Below are positions 1-5,727 of a stretch of DNA of 11,193 bases, piece by piece. The stretch's first letter is position 1. Every line of letters starts with the position of its first letter. This DNA is from an uncultured Lachnospiraceae bacterium. Its GTDB lineage: Bacteria > Bacillota_A > Clostridia > Lachnospirales > Lachnospiraceae. A program made the translations under genes and the position numbers. Under the pieces are notes generated by a model. It was not told the DNA's origin, did no database searches, and worked only from the letters and a program-made list of their open reading frames with translations. The DNA lies in the NCBI GenBank assembly GCA_910587905.1, contig CAJUOF010000368.1, forward strand, positions 1-11,193. The letters are read 5' to 3'.

Positions 1-429
1 CTCCATAAAGATGGGGCATTCCACTTCCATGGCCTGTTTTCCAAGTGCGGAGGCGTGCTTAAGCTCTCCCACTTCCGTGATGGCGTGTATAACATCCGCT
101 CATTCCTGTACGGCCATACCACGGCCCTGATCGTCGTGAATCCGGATGCGGCGTCCCGGTATATCTCAAAGTATATCACGAAAGACTTATGTGCAGTTTC
201 TGCAGGTAAGCGTCGCTATTGGGCATCCAGAAATGTCTCCGCTCCGGTGCCGATGCGGTGCAAAATGTCCCCTCAGCAGAGGGATGCGCTCTCGATCCAG
301 CTTTACCAGGCGGCGTCTTACTCTTCTACGGCCCTTTCGCCGGAGGGGGAAGTCCAGTATTATCATTTCAAGAAAGGTGAGGTGCCGGAGGATGTCATGC
401 AGTTTTTAAAACTTCATGCTGTATCATAA
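1..429 (+). CDS. Phage rolling-circle replication initiator (HUH endonuclease), 3' part only
   Basis: The reading frame is open from base 1, so the N-terminus lies left of the window; 142 residues are visible. Residues 7-11 read F-H-F-H-G, an HUH metal-binding motif. About 45 residues later, at 54-58, comes Y-I-S-K-Y, the YxxKY signature that carries the nicking tyrosine in rolling-circle initiators of ssDNA phages. Such proteins nick the plus-strand origin of the double-stranded form and stay covalently attached during replication. The motif spacing and small size fit the G2P-like initiators of inovirus-type elements; a Microviridae-type initiator is the main alternative. The frame ends 8 bases before the convergent RHH gene, so rep is probably the last gene of the phage's rightward operon. 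The HUH assignment is firm; the phage family is inferred. Confidence 0.85.
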   Translation, partial: LHKDGAFHFHGLFSKCGGVLKLSHFRDGVYNIRSFLYGHTTALIVVNPDAASRYISKYITKDLCAVSAGKRRYWASRNVSAPVPMRCKMSPQQRDALSIQLYQAASYSSTALSPEGEVQYYHFKKGEVPEDVMQFLKLHAVS

Positions 430-437
430 GAACTGTA

Positions 438-632
438 TCAGCTAGTCCCCCCCCCACCTGATAAATCTTTGTCAATTAGATGCTTGATGTAGGTGTTGAG
501 TTTCATGCCTTGGGCTTCGGCATGTTTTCGGATGATTTCTTTTTGGCCTTTAGGTACGGTTAAAGAAATTCTATCCATATTTTTTTTGATATATTCGTTA
601 TCATATTTTGTTTTGTTGAACTCTTTGTGCAA
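438..632 (-). CDS. Ribbon-helix-helix DNA-binding protein, probable phage repressor
   Basis: This 64-residue protein has an Arc/CopG-type RHH fold. A basic N-terminal arm is followed by a strand R-I-S-L-T-V-P-K (about 22-29), a helix (30-41), a turn G-M-K-L-N and a second helix (46-57). RHH proteins dimerise through the strand and place it in the major groove of short palindromes. Three such palindromes lie just upstream of this gene, so autorepression and repression of the divergent phage operon is the natural inference. The start is taken as TTG, because the lysine/tyrosine-rich segment typical of this family precedes the first ATG (576-578) and a G-rich ribosome site (about 642-650) fits the TTG. 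That TTG lies inside the first operator. The C-terminus is a glycine run encoded by nine consecutive G, a possible slippage site. Confidence 0.72.
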   Translation of the reverse strand: MHKEFNKTKYDNEYIKKNMDRISLTVPKGQKEIIRKHAEAQGMKLNTYIKHLIDKDLSGGGGTS

Positions 633-693
633 AGTGTATAATCCCCCCTTAGATACTTTGTGTAAAGTGCATATTGCATACTTTACGCAAAGT
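622..693. promoter_or_regulatory. Three repeated palindromic operators, likely bound by the RHH protein
   Basis: Three 14-bp copies of one palindrome are visible: TCTTTGTGCAAAGT at 622-635, ACTTTGTGTAAAGT at 655-668 and ACTTTACGCAAAGT at 680-693. All share CTTT-n4-AAAGT, the last two begin with A, and each is followed by G. Centre spacings are 33 and 25 bp. The first overlaps the proposed RHH start codon. The third fills the spacer of the rightward phage promoter. Repeated short palindromes next to an RHH gene are the usual layout of an autoregulated repressor; the pairing of protein and site is inferred. Confidence 0.75.
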
Positions 694-703
694 GTGTTAT
701 GAT
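674..703 (+). promoter_or_regulatory. Rightward phage promoter overlapped by an operator
   Basis: A -35 box TTGCAT (674-679) and a -10 box TATGAT (698-703) are separated by 18 bp. Operator three (680-693) lies entirely within the spacer, so repressor binding should exclude RNA polymerase. Transcription would start near 710 and leave a long leader before the first small gene at 834. The 130-base stretch between is AT-rich and shows no gene. A weaker second promoter (TTGTTG at 786-791, TATTGT at 808-813, spacer 16) is possible. Confidence 0.55.
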
Positions 704-833
704 TAAGGCCTAAGTTAATAAAAGTTTTATAAAAGTTTCATCTCTGGTTTATCTGGGTATCGTTCTATTTTATCACATCTGGCTTTTGTTGTGAAGAATT
801 TTGTTTGTATTGTAGTGTGAAAGGAGTGTATTT

Positions 834-1052
834 ATGAATTTTGATCAAATGGAAATGGTGTATGATTTTTTAACTCGGTTGTCTTATGCGATTGATTATC
901 AGACTCTTCCGAAGCTTTCAGAAGCTCAGAAGCAGCAGCTTGATTCTTTGCGTTCTGATGTGTGTGCTGATCTATCTAACCGTTGGGATGCTATGGCCCC
1001 AGTTGAGCGTTTTATGCATCCGGATTCTATGTTTGCTGGTATGGAGGTGTAA
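834..1052 (+). CDS. Small phage protein of unknown function, first gene of the rightward operon
   Basis: This 72-residue acidic, mostly helical protein has no family I recognise. A good ribosome site (AAAGGAG) sits 8 bases before the ATG. The C-terminus M-F-A-G-M-E-V overlaps the ribosome site (GGAGG, 1043-1047) of the next gene, which starts 2 bases after the stop, so the two are transcribed and probably translated together. There is no signal peptide or membrane segment, so it is not a coat protein. The position directly after an operator-controlled promoter suggests an early replication-module gene. Its AT-rich composition differs from the host genes to the right. Confidence 0.7.
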   Translation: MNFDQMEMVYDFLTRLSYAIDYQTLPKLSEAQKQQLDSLRSDVCADLSNRWDAMAPVERFMHPDSMFAGMEV

Positions 1053-1054
1053 GT

Positions 1055-1306
1055 ATGAGGTGTCTTGCTACGGTATCATTTTTAGGTTTGCGTTCGAATG
1101 TGTCTAAGAAGAATGGACAGACGTATCACAATGTGGATTTCCGTTCTGATGGCCGGAATATGACCATGGGCACTAAATGCCCCTCTGCATTTACTGTGTT
1201 TGAAGAGTTCCAGCCGATCGAGATCGTTGTCGACCTCTTTACATGGAATAACTCTCTGATTGGTAACATTGTGGATGCTCGGGCTATCCCGAAGGGAGGG
1301 AAATGA
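1055..1306 (+). CDS. Probable phage ssDNA-binding protein (gpV-like, OB-fold size class)
   Basis: The 83-residue product alternates beta-strand segments with basic and aromatic residues: a strand near 1-12, a basic turn K-K-N-G-Q near 18-22, then V-D-F-R, F-T-V-F, I-E-I-V-V-D-L-F-T-W and a final strand before G-G-K. The length and all-beta pattern resemble the gene V ssDNA-binding proteins of filamentous phages (about 87 residues), which coat progeny single strands and restrain rep translation. Its place in a small-gene operon with an HUH initiator supports this. No diagnostic motif proves it, so the function is inferred. Its stop overlaps the next gene's start (ATGA). GGAGG at 1043-1047 supports the start. 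Confidence 0.65.
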   Translation: MRCLATVSFLGLRSNVSKKNGQTYHNVDFRSDGRNMTMGTKCPSAFTVFEEFQPIEIVVDLFTWNNSLIGNIVDARAIPKGGK

Positions 1307-1527
1307 TGTATCTGGAGATTGATTATGGCGCCGCAAATATCCTGCGTCAGCTCGTTTTGACAGAGATCGACTCCTGTATCGCCTCGGCCCGTCATTCCCG
1401 TATCCGTGCGGCCAATCATAATGATTATCGGGAGTCTGATATCGCTCTCAAATATGAGAATCGTGCTGGTGTTCTGATTGATTTCCTGAATGCTCTCGAT
1501 TCTTCCATGAAAGCTTACCGATTATAA
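1303..1527 (+). CDS. Small phage protein of unknown function, last gene before the chromosome
   Basis: This 74-residue protein overlaps the upstream gene by 4 bases (ATGA) and has a GGGAGGG ribosome site (1294-1300), so it is translationally coupled. ATG at 1306 is an alternative start one codon in. The sequence is helical throughout with clustered charges and no membrane segment; I recognise no family. It is the last phage-type gene before host genes. In a circular phage genome the operon would probably continue from here across the attachment site into structural genes that now lie at the far end of the prophage. This is inference from gene order only. Confidence 0.65.
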   Translation: MMYLEIDYGAANILRQLVLTEIDSCIASARHSRIRAANHNDYRESDIALKYENRAGVLIDFLNALDSSMKAYRL

Positions 1528-1606
1528 ATACGACAGCTTTAACGAATAAATACAGTGAGACCAATACAGGCCTTTGATCCAACTTCCTCACAGCTTGAAA
1601 TCTGGC

Positions 1607-1635
1607 TTTCTTTTTGGGGGAGCTTTTGTTATAAT
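1607..1635 (+). promoter_or_regulatory. Promoter for the ttcA-type gene
   Basis: A perfect -10 box TATAAT (1630-1635) is preceded by TGT, an extended -10. A poor -35 box TTTCTT (1607-1612) lies 17 bp upstream. Transcription from about 1642 gives a 64-base leader. The whole stretch from 1528 to 1705 carries no gene and should contain the phage-chromosome junction, so the promoter could be of phage or host origin. An 8-base direct repeat ATAAATAC (1524-1531 and 1546-1553, 22 bp apart) also lies here. Confidence 0.55.
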
Positions 1636-1642
1636 AGAAAGA

Positions 1643-1660
1643 GTTTTTCCAGGGAAAAAC
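1643..1660. repeat. Perfect 8-bp inverted repeat in the ttcA leader
   Basis: GTTTTTCC (1643-1650) and GGAAAAAC (1653-1660) are perfect inverted repeats separated by AG. A smaller palindrome CAGT-TCG-ACTG follows at 1660-1670. They begin just downstream of the -10 box. This could be an operator, an RNA hairpin, or part of a Xer/dif-type attachment site at the phage boundary. No U-tract follows, so it is not a terminator. Confidence 0.5.
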
Positions 1661-1705
1661 AGTTCGACTGAAACTATTTATATTCCAGAAAAGAGAACAA
1701 AACAT

Positions 1706-2440
1706 ATGAACCTACAGAAGCTACTCAGTTATACCAGACGTGCGGTCGATGATTATCGGATGATTGCTCCGGATGATAAGATTGCAGTTGGCATCTCCGG
1801 AGGAAAAGACAGCCTTACGCTGCTCTATGCTCTAAACGGCCTGAAACGGTTTTATCCAAACCCATTTACCATCGAAGCCATTACCATATCTGTTTTTGAG
1901 GAAATGGATCTGAGCCCCGTACAAGCTCTATGTAAGGAACTTAAGGTCCCGTATACCATTGTTCCCACACAGATCGGTGAGATTATCTTTAAAGAACGGC
2001 GGGAAGAAAATCCCTGCTCCCTCTGTGCCAAAATGCGCAAAGGGGCCTTTAACGAACAGGCGAAGGCTCTTGGATGCAATAAGGTTGCCTATGCCCACCA
2101 TAAGGATGATATCGTGGAAACCATGTTAATGTCCCTGATCTTTGAAGGGCGATTTCATTCCTTCTCTCCATACACCTATCTGGATCGTATGGATTTGACG
2201 GTGATTCGTCCTCTTTTATATGTGCCGGAAGCTGATATCATTGGTTTCAAACACCAAGTGCATTTGCCTGTGTGCAAAAATCCCTGTCCGGCCGACGGAC
2301 AGACCAAGCGAGAATACGCAAAAAATCTGGTTCGTCAACTGAATGCAGAACATCCAGGTGCAAAAGAACGGATGTTTACGGCTGTTTTAAACGGAGATAT
2401 TGCCGGCTGGCCGACGCGTCTTACCACACCTGTAAAATAG
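1706..2440 (+). CDS. ttcA: TtcA-family tRNA 2-thiocytidine synthetase
   Basis: This 244-residue PP-loop ATPase belongs to the TtcA family, which adenylates cytidine 32 of tRNA and replaces its oxygen with sulfur using an Fe-S cluster. The ATP loop S-G-G-K-D-S is at 31-36. C-S-L-C (C104, C107) is the conserved CxxC, and a third cluster cysteine is probably C190 or C194 in V-C-K-N-P-C. The N-P-C-S-L-C-A-K-M-R-K-G block is typical of the family. The reading frame is open for 44 codons upstream of the chosen ATG, but that part crosses the promoter and does not resemble the family, whose members begin close to the PP-loop. The ribosome site is weak (AAGAG). xer follows on the same strand after 69 bases. 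Related Firmicute proteins are less studied, so the exact tRNA target is inferred. Confidence 0.85.
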   Translation: MNLQKLLSYTRRAVDDYRMIAPDDKIAVGISGGKDSLTLLYALNGLKRFYPNPFTIEAITISVFEEMDLSPVQALCKELKVPYTIVPTQIGEIIFKERREENPCSLCAKMRKGAFNEQAKALGCNKVAYAHHKDDIVETMLMSLIFEGRFHSFSPYTYLDRMDLTVIRPLLYVPEADIIGFKHQVHLPVCKNPCPADGQTKREYAKNLVRQLNAEHPGAKERMFTAVLNGDIAGWPTRLTTPVK

Positions 2441-2509
2441 CCTAACCTACACTCGAATAATGCAACTCACACGGAAGGCAATTTATGACAAAGAAACGGA
2501 GGAAATCCC

Positions 2510-3562
2510 ATGGAACAAAAGCCCTATTTTCAACAGGTGGATATTCAGAATACGAAAAAATTGAGGGAACTGCTTGCCACTCTCCCATCCTTCTGTGTCA
2601 CCTTTTTCCGTGGAATCGAGCCGACAACTGCCTCCAGGACAAGAATCGCTTATGCCTATGATCTAAAGGTTTTTTTTGAGTTTCTCATCAAAGAAAACCC
2701 TATTTACAGAGGAAAAGAGATCAAAGCCATCACGCTTGCTGACTTGGACCTGATAAAGCCCCTTGATCTGGAAGAATATATGGAATATCTGAAATACTAT
2801 TCCAGTGACGACGCATCGGAGCACATCAATCAGGAACGTGGAATCACCAGGAAGCTCTCCTGTCTGAAAACCTTTTATAATTATTTTTATAAAAAGGAGC
2901 TGCTCCAAAACAATCCGGCCGCCCTGGTCTCCCTTCCGAAGCTCCACTCCAAAGACATCATCCGTCTGGATATTGATGAGGTCGCCATGCTCCTTGACAG
3001 TGTGGAAAACGGCGATGGATTGACGGAACGCCAGAAAGCGTTCCATAAAAAAACAAAGATTCGAGATATGGCACTTCTCACCTTGCTTCTCGGTACCGGA
3101 ATCCGAGTTTCCGAATGTGTGGGCCTAAATCTGAACGATGTGGATTTCAAAAATGACGGTATCCGCATCCACCGGAAAGGCGGCAAGGAAGTCGTCGTCT
3201 ATTTCGGCGAGGAGGTTCACGATGCCCTTCTCGATTATCTGGAAGAACGAGAACGACAGATTCCGGCCACAGGACATGAGCAAGCTTTTTTTCTTTCTCT
3301 TCAGCAGAAGCGCATCGGCGTAAAAACGGTAGAAAATCTAGTGAAAAAATATGCAAAAATCGTGACTCCTTTAAAGAAAATTACACCACACAAGCTTCGC
3401 AGCACCTATGGCACAAATCTGTATCGGGAAACCGGCGATATCTATCTGGTCGCTGATGTTCTGGGGCACTCCGATGTCAATACTACCAAAAAGCATTATG
3501 CTGCCCTTGAAGACGAACGGCGCCGCAGCGCGCGGAATGCTGTGCGTCTGCGAGAAAAATAA
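2510..3562 (+). CDS. xerS: XerS-like tyrosine recombinase (chromosome dimer resolution)
   Basis: This 350-residue tyrosine recombinase has an N-terminal SAM-like core-binding domain (about 20-135) and a C-terminal catalytic domain. The catalytic set is complete: R199 (T-G-I-R), K223 (H-R-K-G-G-K), H294 and R297 (P-H-K-L-R), H320 (L-G-H) and Y330. Length and several blocks (K-I-R-D-M-A-L-L, R-K-G-G-K, V-E-N-L-V-K-K-Y, T-P-H-K-L-R) resemble streptococcal XerS, the single-protein counterpart of XerC/XerD that resolves chromosome dimers at dif. A phage integrase is the alternative, but the chromosomal setting beside lexA favours Xer. The start has a strong GGAGG site 7 bases upstream. The gene ends 12 bases from the convergent LysM gene. 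It may be the enzyme that recombined the neighbouring phage into the chromosome. Confidence 0.85.
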   Translation: MEQKPYFQQVDIQNTKKLRELLATLPSFCVTFFRGIEPTTASRTRIAYAYDLKVFFEFLIKENPIYRGKEIKAITLADLDLIKPLDLEEYMEYLKYYSSDDASEHINQERGITRKLSCLKTFYNYFYKKELLQNNPAALVSLPKLHSKDIIRLDIDEVAMLLDSVENGDGLTERQKAFHKKTKIRDMALLTLLLGTGIRVSECVGLNLNDVDFKNDGIRIHRKGGKEVVVYFGEEVHDALLDYLEERERQIPATGHEQAFFLSLQQKRIGVKTVENLVKKYAKIVTPLKKITPHKLRSTYGTNLYRETGDIYLVADVLGHSDVNTTKKHYAALEDERRRSARNAVRLREK

Positions 3563-3574
3563 GCGGGAAGGCTG

Positions 3575-3898
3575 TCATTTATATTCTTCCGAATAATATA
3601 CCACAGTCAGATACCTTCCGGCATGAATTGCATCGCTTTTTAAGCGATTGATCTGCCTTAACTCCCTCATATATTCCTGAATTTGCTCAGAACTATCACA
3701 ATACTCAGAGGCAATGTCCCAGAGAGTATCTCCCGGATGAATCTGAACAGAGGTATAATATTTGTACGGAGGTGCCTCTTCTCTTCTGTCGTCTGCTTTG
3801 ACTAACACTTTAAAAAAGAGTTGAGAAACCAAAATCAACATACCTATCATAAGAATCCCTTTGTTTCGAATCCGAGGACTTCTCTCTCTTCTTTGCAT
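3575..3898 (-). CDS. yneA: YneA-like membrane-anchored LysM protein, probable SOS division inhibitor
   Basis: This 107-residue protein has a basic cytoplasmic N-terminus, one membrane segment (about 14-29) and a C-terminal extracytoplasmic LysM domain (about 49-101, with H-P-G-D-T-L-W-D-I-A-S). Bacillus YneA has the same architecture and size (about 105 residues), lies divergent from lexA, and blocks septation during DNA damage. The same arrangement here makes an SOS-induced division suppressor the best reading. A frame with a TTG start 33 bases upstream exists, but the ATG used here has a strong GAGGAGG site 8 bases before it. Two LexA-type boxes (3930-3954) sit just upstream. The gene converges with xer and has no clear terminator. 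Function is inferred from architecture and neighbours, since LysM sequence alone is not diagnostic. Confidence 0.78.
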   Translation of the reverse strand: MQRRERSPRIRNKGILMIGMLILVSQLFFKVLVKADDRREEAPPYKYYTSVQIHPGDTLWDIASEYCDSSEQIQEYMRELRQINRLKSDAIHAGRYLTVVYYSEEYK

Positions 3899-3929
3899 AT
3901 GGCACTCCTCCTCTGTAATTCTGATTTTC

Positions 3930-4062
3930 AAACGAATGTTTTGAACGTTCGTTCTATCCTGTCGCTATTTTACGGCATGAACAGATGTTTGTCAATAGGT
4001 TTTTGCAAATTTTCAAACAAATGTTTGGATTTTTTGCTTGCATATTGATCGAACATATGTTA
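3930..4062. promoter_or_regulatory. Array of five LexA (SOS) boxes between the yneA-like gene and lexA
   Basis: Firmicute LexA binds GAAC-n4-GTTC. Five matching or near-matching 12-mers occur here: AAACGAATGTTT (3930-3941), GAACGTTCGTTC (3943-3954, perfect arms), GAACAGATGTTT (3979-3990), AAACAAATGTTT (4015-4026) and GAACATATGTTA (4051-4062). The last four have centres at 3948.5, 3984.5, 4020.5 and 4056.5, exactly 36 bp apart. The box nearest lexA overlaps a likely -10 (TATGTT, 4056-4061) that lies 16 bp after TTGCTT (4034-4039). The two leftmost boxes are closest to the yneA-like gene. Negative autoregulation of lexA and SOS control of its neighbour are the expected roles. Confidence 0.8.
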
Positions 4063-4095
4063 CTATGGAACCAGAACAATGGAAGGAGGAGCTCT

Positions 4096-4710
4096 ATGCC
4101 TGGTAAAATCACTTCAAAGCAGACGGAAATTCTGGAGTTTATAAAGCGAGAAATTTTAAAGAAGGGATATCCGCCTACCGTGCGGGAAATCTGTGAGACA
4201 GTCCATTTAAAATCGACATCCTCTGTTCACTCTCATCTGGAGACTTTAGAGAAAAATGGTTATATCCGCCGCGATCCCACCAAACCGAGAGCCATTGAAA
4301 TTGTAGATGATGTCTTTGGCCTTGCCAGACGTGAGATGGTTCAGGTTCCGGTTCTCGGCACAATCGCCGCAGGTCAGCCGATTCTCGCCACAGAAAATAT
4401 TGAGAGTTATTTTCCTTTTCCTGCAGAAATGCTGCCAAACGTAGATACCTACATGCTTCATGTAAAGGGCGAGAGCATGATCAATATTGGCATTTTAGAT
4501 GGGGATCAGGTTCTCTGTGCGGTCTCATCCACTGCCTCGAACGGGGATATCGTAGTGGCTTTGGTGGAGGATTCGGCTACTGTAAAACGTTTCTTTAAGG
4601 AGGATGGCCATTACCGTCTGCAGCCGGAAAACGATTATATGGACCCGATCATTGTAAAGGATGTGAAGATTCTCGGAAAAGTGATCGGTTTGTTTCGAAA
4701 GATGATGTAG
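4096..4710 (+). CDS. lexA: LexA, SOS-response repressor
   Basis: This 204-residue LexA represses DNA-damage genes until RecA filaments stimulate its self-cleavage. The N-terminal winged helix (about 1-70) includes the recognition segment T-S-S-V-H-S-H-L. The autocleavage site is A92-G93 (A-A-G-Q-P). The catalytic dyad is S127 (K-G-E-S-M) and K164 (T-V-K-R-F). All elements needed for cleavage are intact. Length is normal for Firmicutes (about 205). An in-frame extension of 37 codons upstream runs through the SOS boxes and does not belong to the protein; the chosen ATG has a GGAAGGAGGAG site at 4081-4091. The gene is followed at once by a strong hairpin shared with convergent rsfS. Confidence 0.97.
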   Translation: MPGKITSKQTEILEFIKREILKKGYPPTVREICETVHLKSTSSVHSHLETLEKNGYIRRDPTKPRAIEIVDDVFGLARREMVQVPVLGTIAAGQPILATENIESYFPFPAEMLPNVDTYMLHVKGESMINIGILDGDQVLCAVSSTASNGDIVVALVEDSATVKRFFKEDGHYRLQPENDYMDPIIVKDVKILGKVIGLFRKMM

Positions 4711-4727
4711 CTTGCCGCGGAGAAAAA

Positions 4728-4757
4728 AGAGCGGAGGGATTTTATCCCTCCAGCTCT
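4728..4757 (-). terminator. Hairpin terminator between rsfS and lexA
   Basis: An 8-bp perfect stem (4733-4740 with 4744-4751, loop TTT) extends by AGAGC/GCTCT with one bulged A. Read on the minus strand the stem is followed by a T-rich tract (TTTTTT), a good rho-independent terminator for the rsfS operon; the rsfS stop codon lies in the stem-loop. On the plus strand only TTT follows, so termination of lexA would be weaker. Confidence 0.8.
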
Positions 4758-5098
4758 TTGACATCCACAAATTTTCCGTCTCTCCAAATCCGCTCCAGAT
4801 CATAGAAACGTCTGTCTTCCTTGGAAAACACATGGACGACAATGTCTTTGTAATCAAGTAGAACCCAGCGTGCGGTCTGATATCCTTCTCGTTGTGTGAA
4901 ATGATATCCGGCCTTTTCCATCTCCTCCTCGACGTTGTCGACCATGGCCTGCACCTGATTGCTGTTCTCTCCGTTTGCTATGATAAAGTAATCGGCCAAA
5001 CAGGATACCTCTGATATATCTATCACTGTCACTTCCTGACCCTTTTTATCTTCTAAAGCCCGACAGGCAATGGCGGCCATTCCCTTTGAGTGGTTCAT
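4742..5098 (-). CDS. rsfS: RsfS, ribosomal silencing factor
   Basis: This 118-residue RsfS/Iojap-family protein binds L14 on the 50S subunit and blocks subunit joining when nutrients are scarce. Family blocks are visible: C-L-A-D-Y-F-I-I-A-N-G near 31-41, W-V-L-L-D-Y-K-D-I-V-V-H-V-F near 79-92 and R-R-F-Y-D-L-E-R-I-W near 96-105. The chosen ATG overlaps the yqeK stop by one base (TGATG) and has a GGGAGG site 8 bases upstream; a 13-codon upstream extension into yqeK is rejected. It is the last gene of the minus-strand operon and its stop lies in the terminator. In many Clostridia an LCP-family gene separates yqeK and rsfS; here they are directly coupled. Confidence 0.94.
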   Translation of the reverse strand: MNHSKGMAAIACRALEDKKGQEVTVIDISEVSCLADYFIIANGENSNQVQAMVDNVEEEMEKAGYHFTQREGYQTARWVLLDYKDIVVHVFSKEDRRFYDLERIWRDGKFVDVKELEG

Positions 5099-5682
5099 CA
5101 ATATTCCTCCCTCTTTATTTCTTGATAATACATGCATGCCTCATAGGTTGTTGGGTCAATACTTTCCGGCGTTTTCTTTAAATATTCCAATGTATCACTC
5201 ATGATTTCGCAGATTGTTTGGTCCAAATCCACGAACGCAAGCCTTCGGATTCGATCAAGATTTGGTGCTTTGAAGCGTCTCGGCTCAATATAATCCGCCA
5301 CATAGATCACTTTTTCCATCAGGCTCATCGCCGGACGTCCTGTTGTGTGATAGCGAATCGCATCCAGGATATCGGGATCATCCACATCATACTTCTTCCT
5401 GGCCAGATATTCTCCCAATTTCGCATGGAGCAGCGAAGGATTTTTTCGTTCTGCCTCAGACACCGGAATATGATGTTTTAAACATTTTTTTAACAACGTT
5501 TCGTTATCATACTGCTTGGCACAGTCATGGAGAAGCCCTGCCAGCTCTGCATTCTCTGCATTGCACCCATAGCGCATAGCCAGACAGGCAGCCGTATAGG
5601 CAACCCCCATCGTATGTTCAAAACGTCCCATTCCAAGCTTATGCCGAAGCTTTTCCTTGATCACCATATAATCTGGTTTCAC
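5098..5682 (-). CDS. yqeK: YqeK-type HD-domain hydrolase (Ap4A hydrolase family)
   Basis: This 194-residue HD phosphohydrolase belongs to the YqeK family, characterised in Firmicutes as symmetrical Ap4A hydrolases that split diadenosine tetraphosphate into two ADP. Metal-ligand motifs are in order: H23 (F-E-H-T), H52-D53 (L-H-D), H86 (L-L-H-A-K), H112 (Y-H-T-T-G) and D130 (V-A-D-Y-I-E-P). Length matches the family. The start is GTG, supported by a GGGAGGAGG site about 9 bases upstream; ATG at codon 6 has no such site. The gene follows nadD after 45 bases and overlaps rsfS by one base, the standard Firmicute nadD-yqeK-rsfS cluster. Confidence 0.93.
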   Translation of the reverse strand: MKPDYMVIKEKLRHKLGMGRFEHTMGVAYTAACLAMRYGCNAENAELAGLLHDCAKQYDNETLLKKCLKHHIPVSEAERKNPSLLHAKLGEYLARKKYDVDDPDILDAIRYHTTGRPAMSLMEKVIYVADYIEPRRFKAPNLDRIRRLAFVDLDQTICEIMSDTLEYLKKTPESIDPTTYEACMYYQEIKREEY

Positions 5683-5727
5683 ACAAGATTCCTCCTCCCA
5701 TATGATCTCTTTCCTATTGGACCAATG

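Noticed and set aside
683..706. Segment around CGCAAAGTGTGTTATGATTAA loosely resembling a XerCD dif site
   Set aside because: The central spacer is 4 rather than 6 bases and the similarity is explained by the operator and -10 box; the site lies inside the phage, not at a junction.
1082..1419. Two overlapping minus-strand frames opposite the ssDNA-binding-type gene
   Set aside because: The plus-strand genes here have ribosome sites and ATGA coupling; the minus frames have neither.
1574..1705. 44-codon N-terminal extension of the ttcA frame
   Set aside because: It overlaps the promoter and palindromes and is unlike the family N-terminus, which begins at the ATG at 1706.
3985..4095. 37-codon upstream extension of lexA
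   Set aside because: It covers SOS boxes and promoter; LexA homologues start at the ATG at 4096, which has a strong ribosome site.
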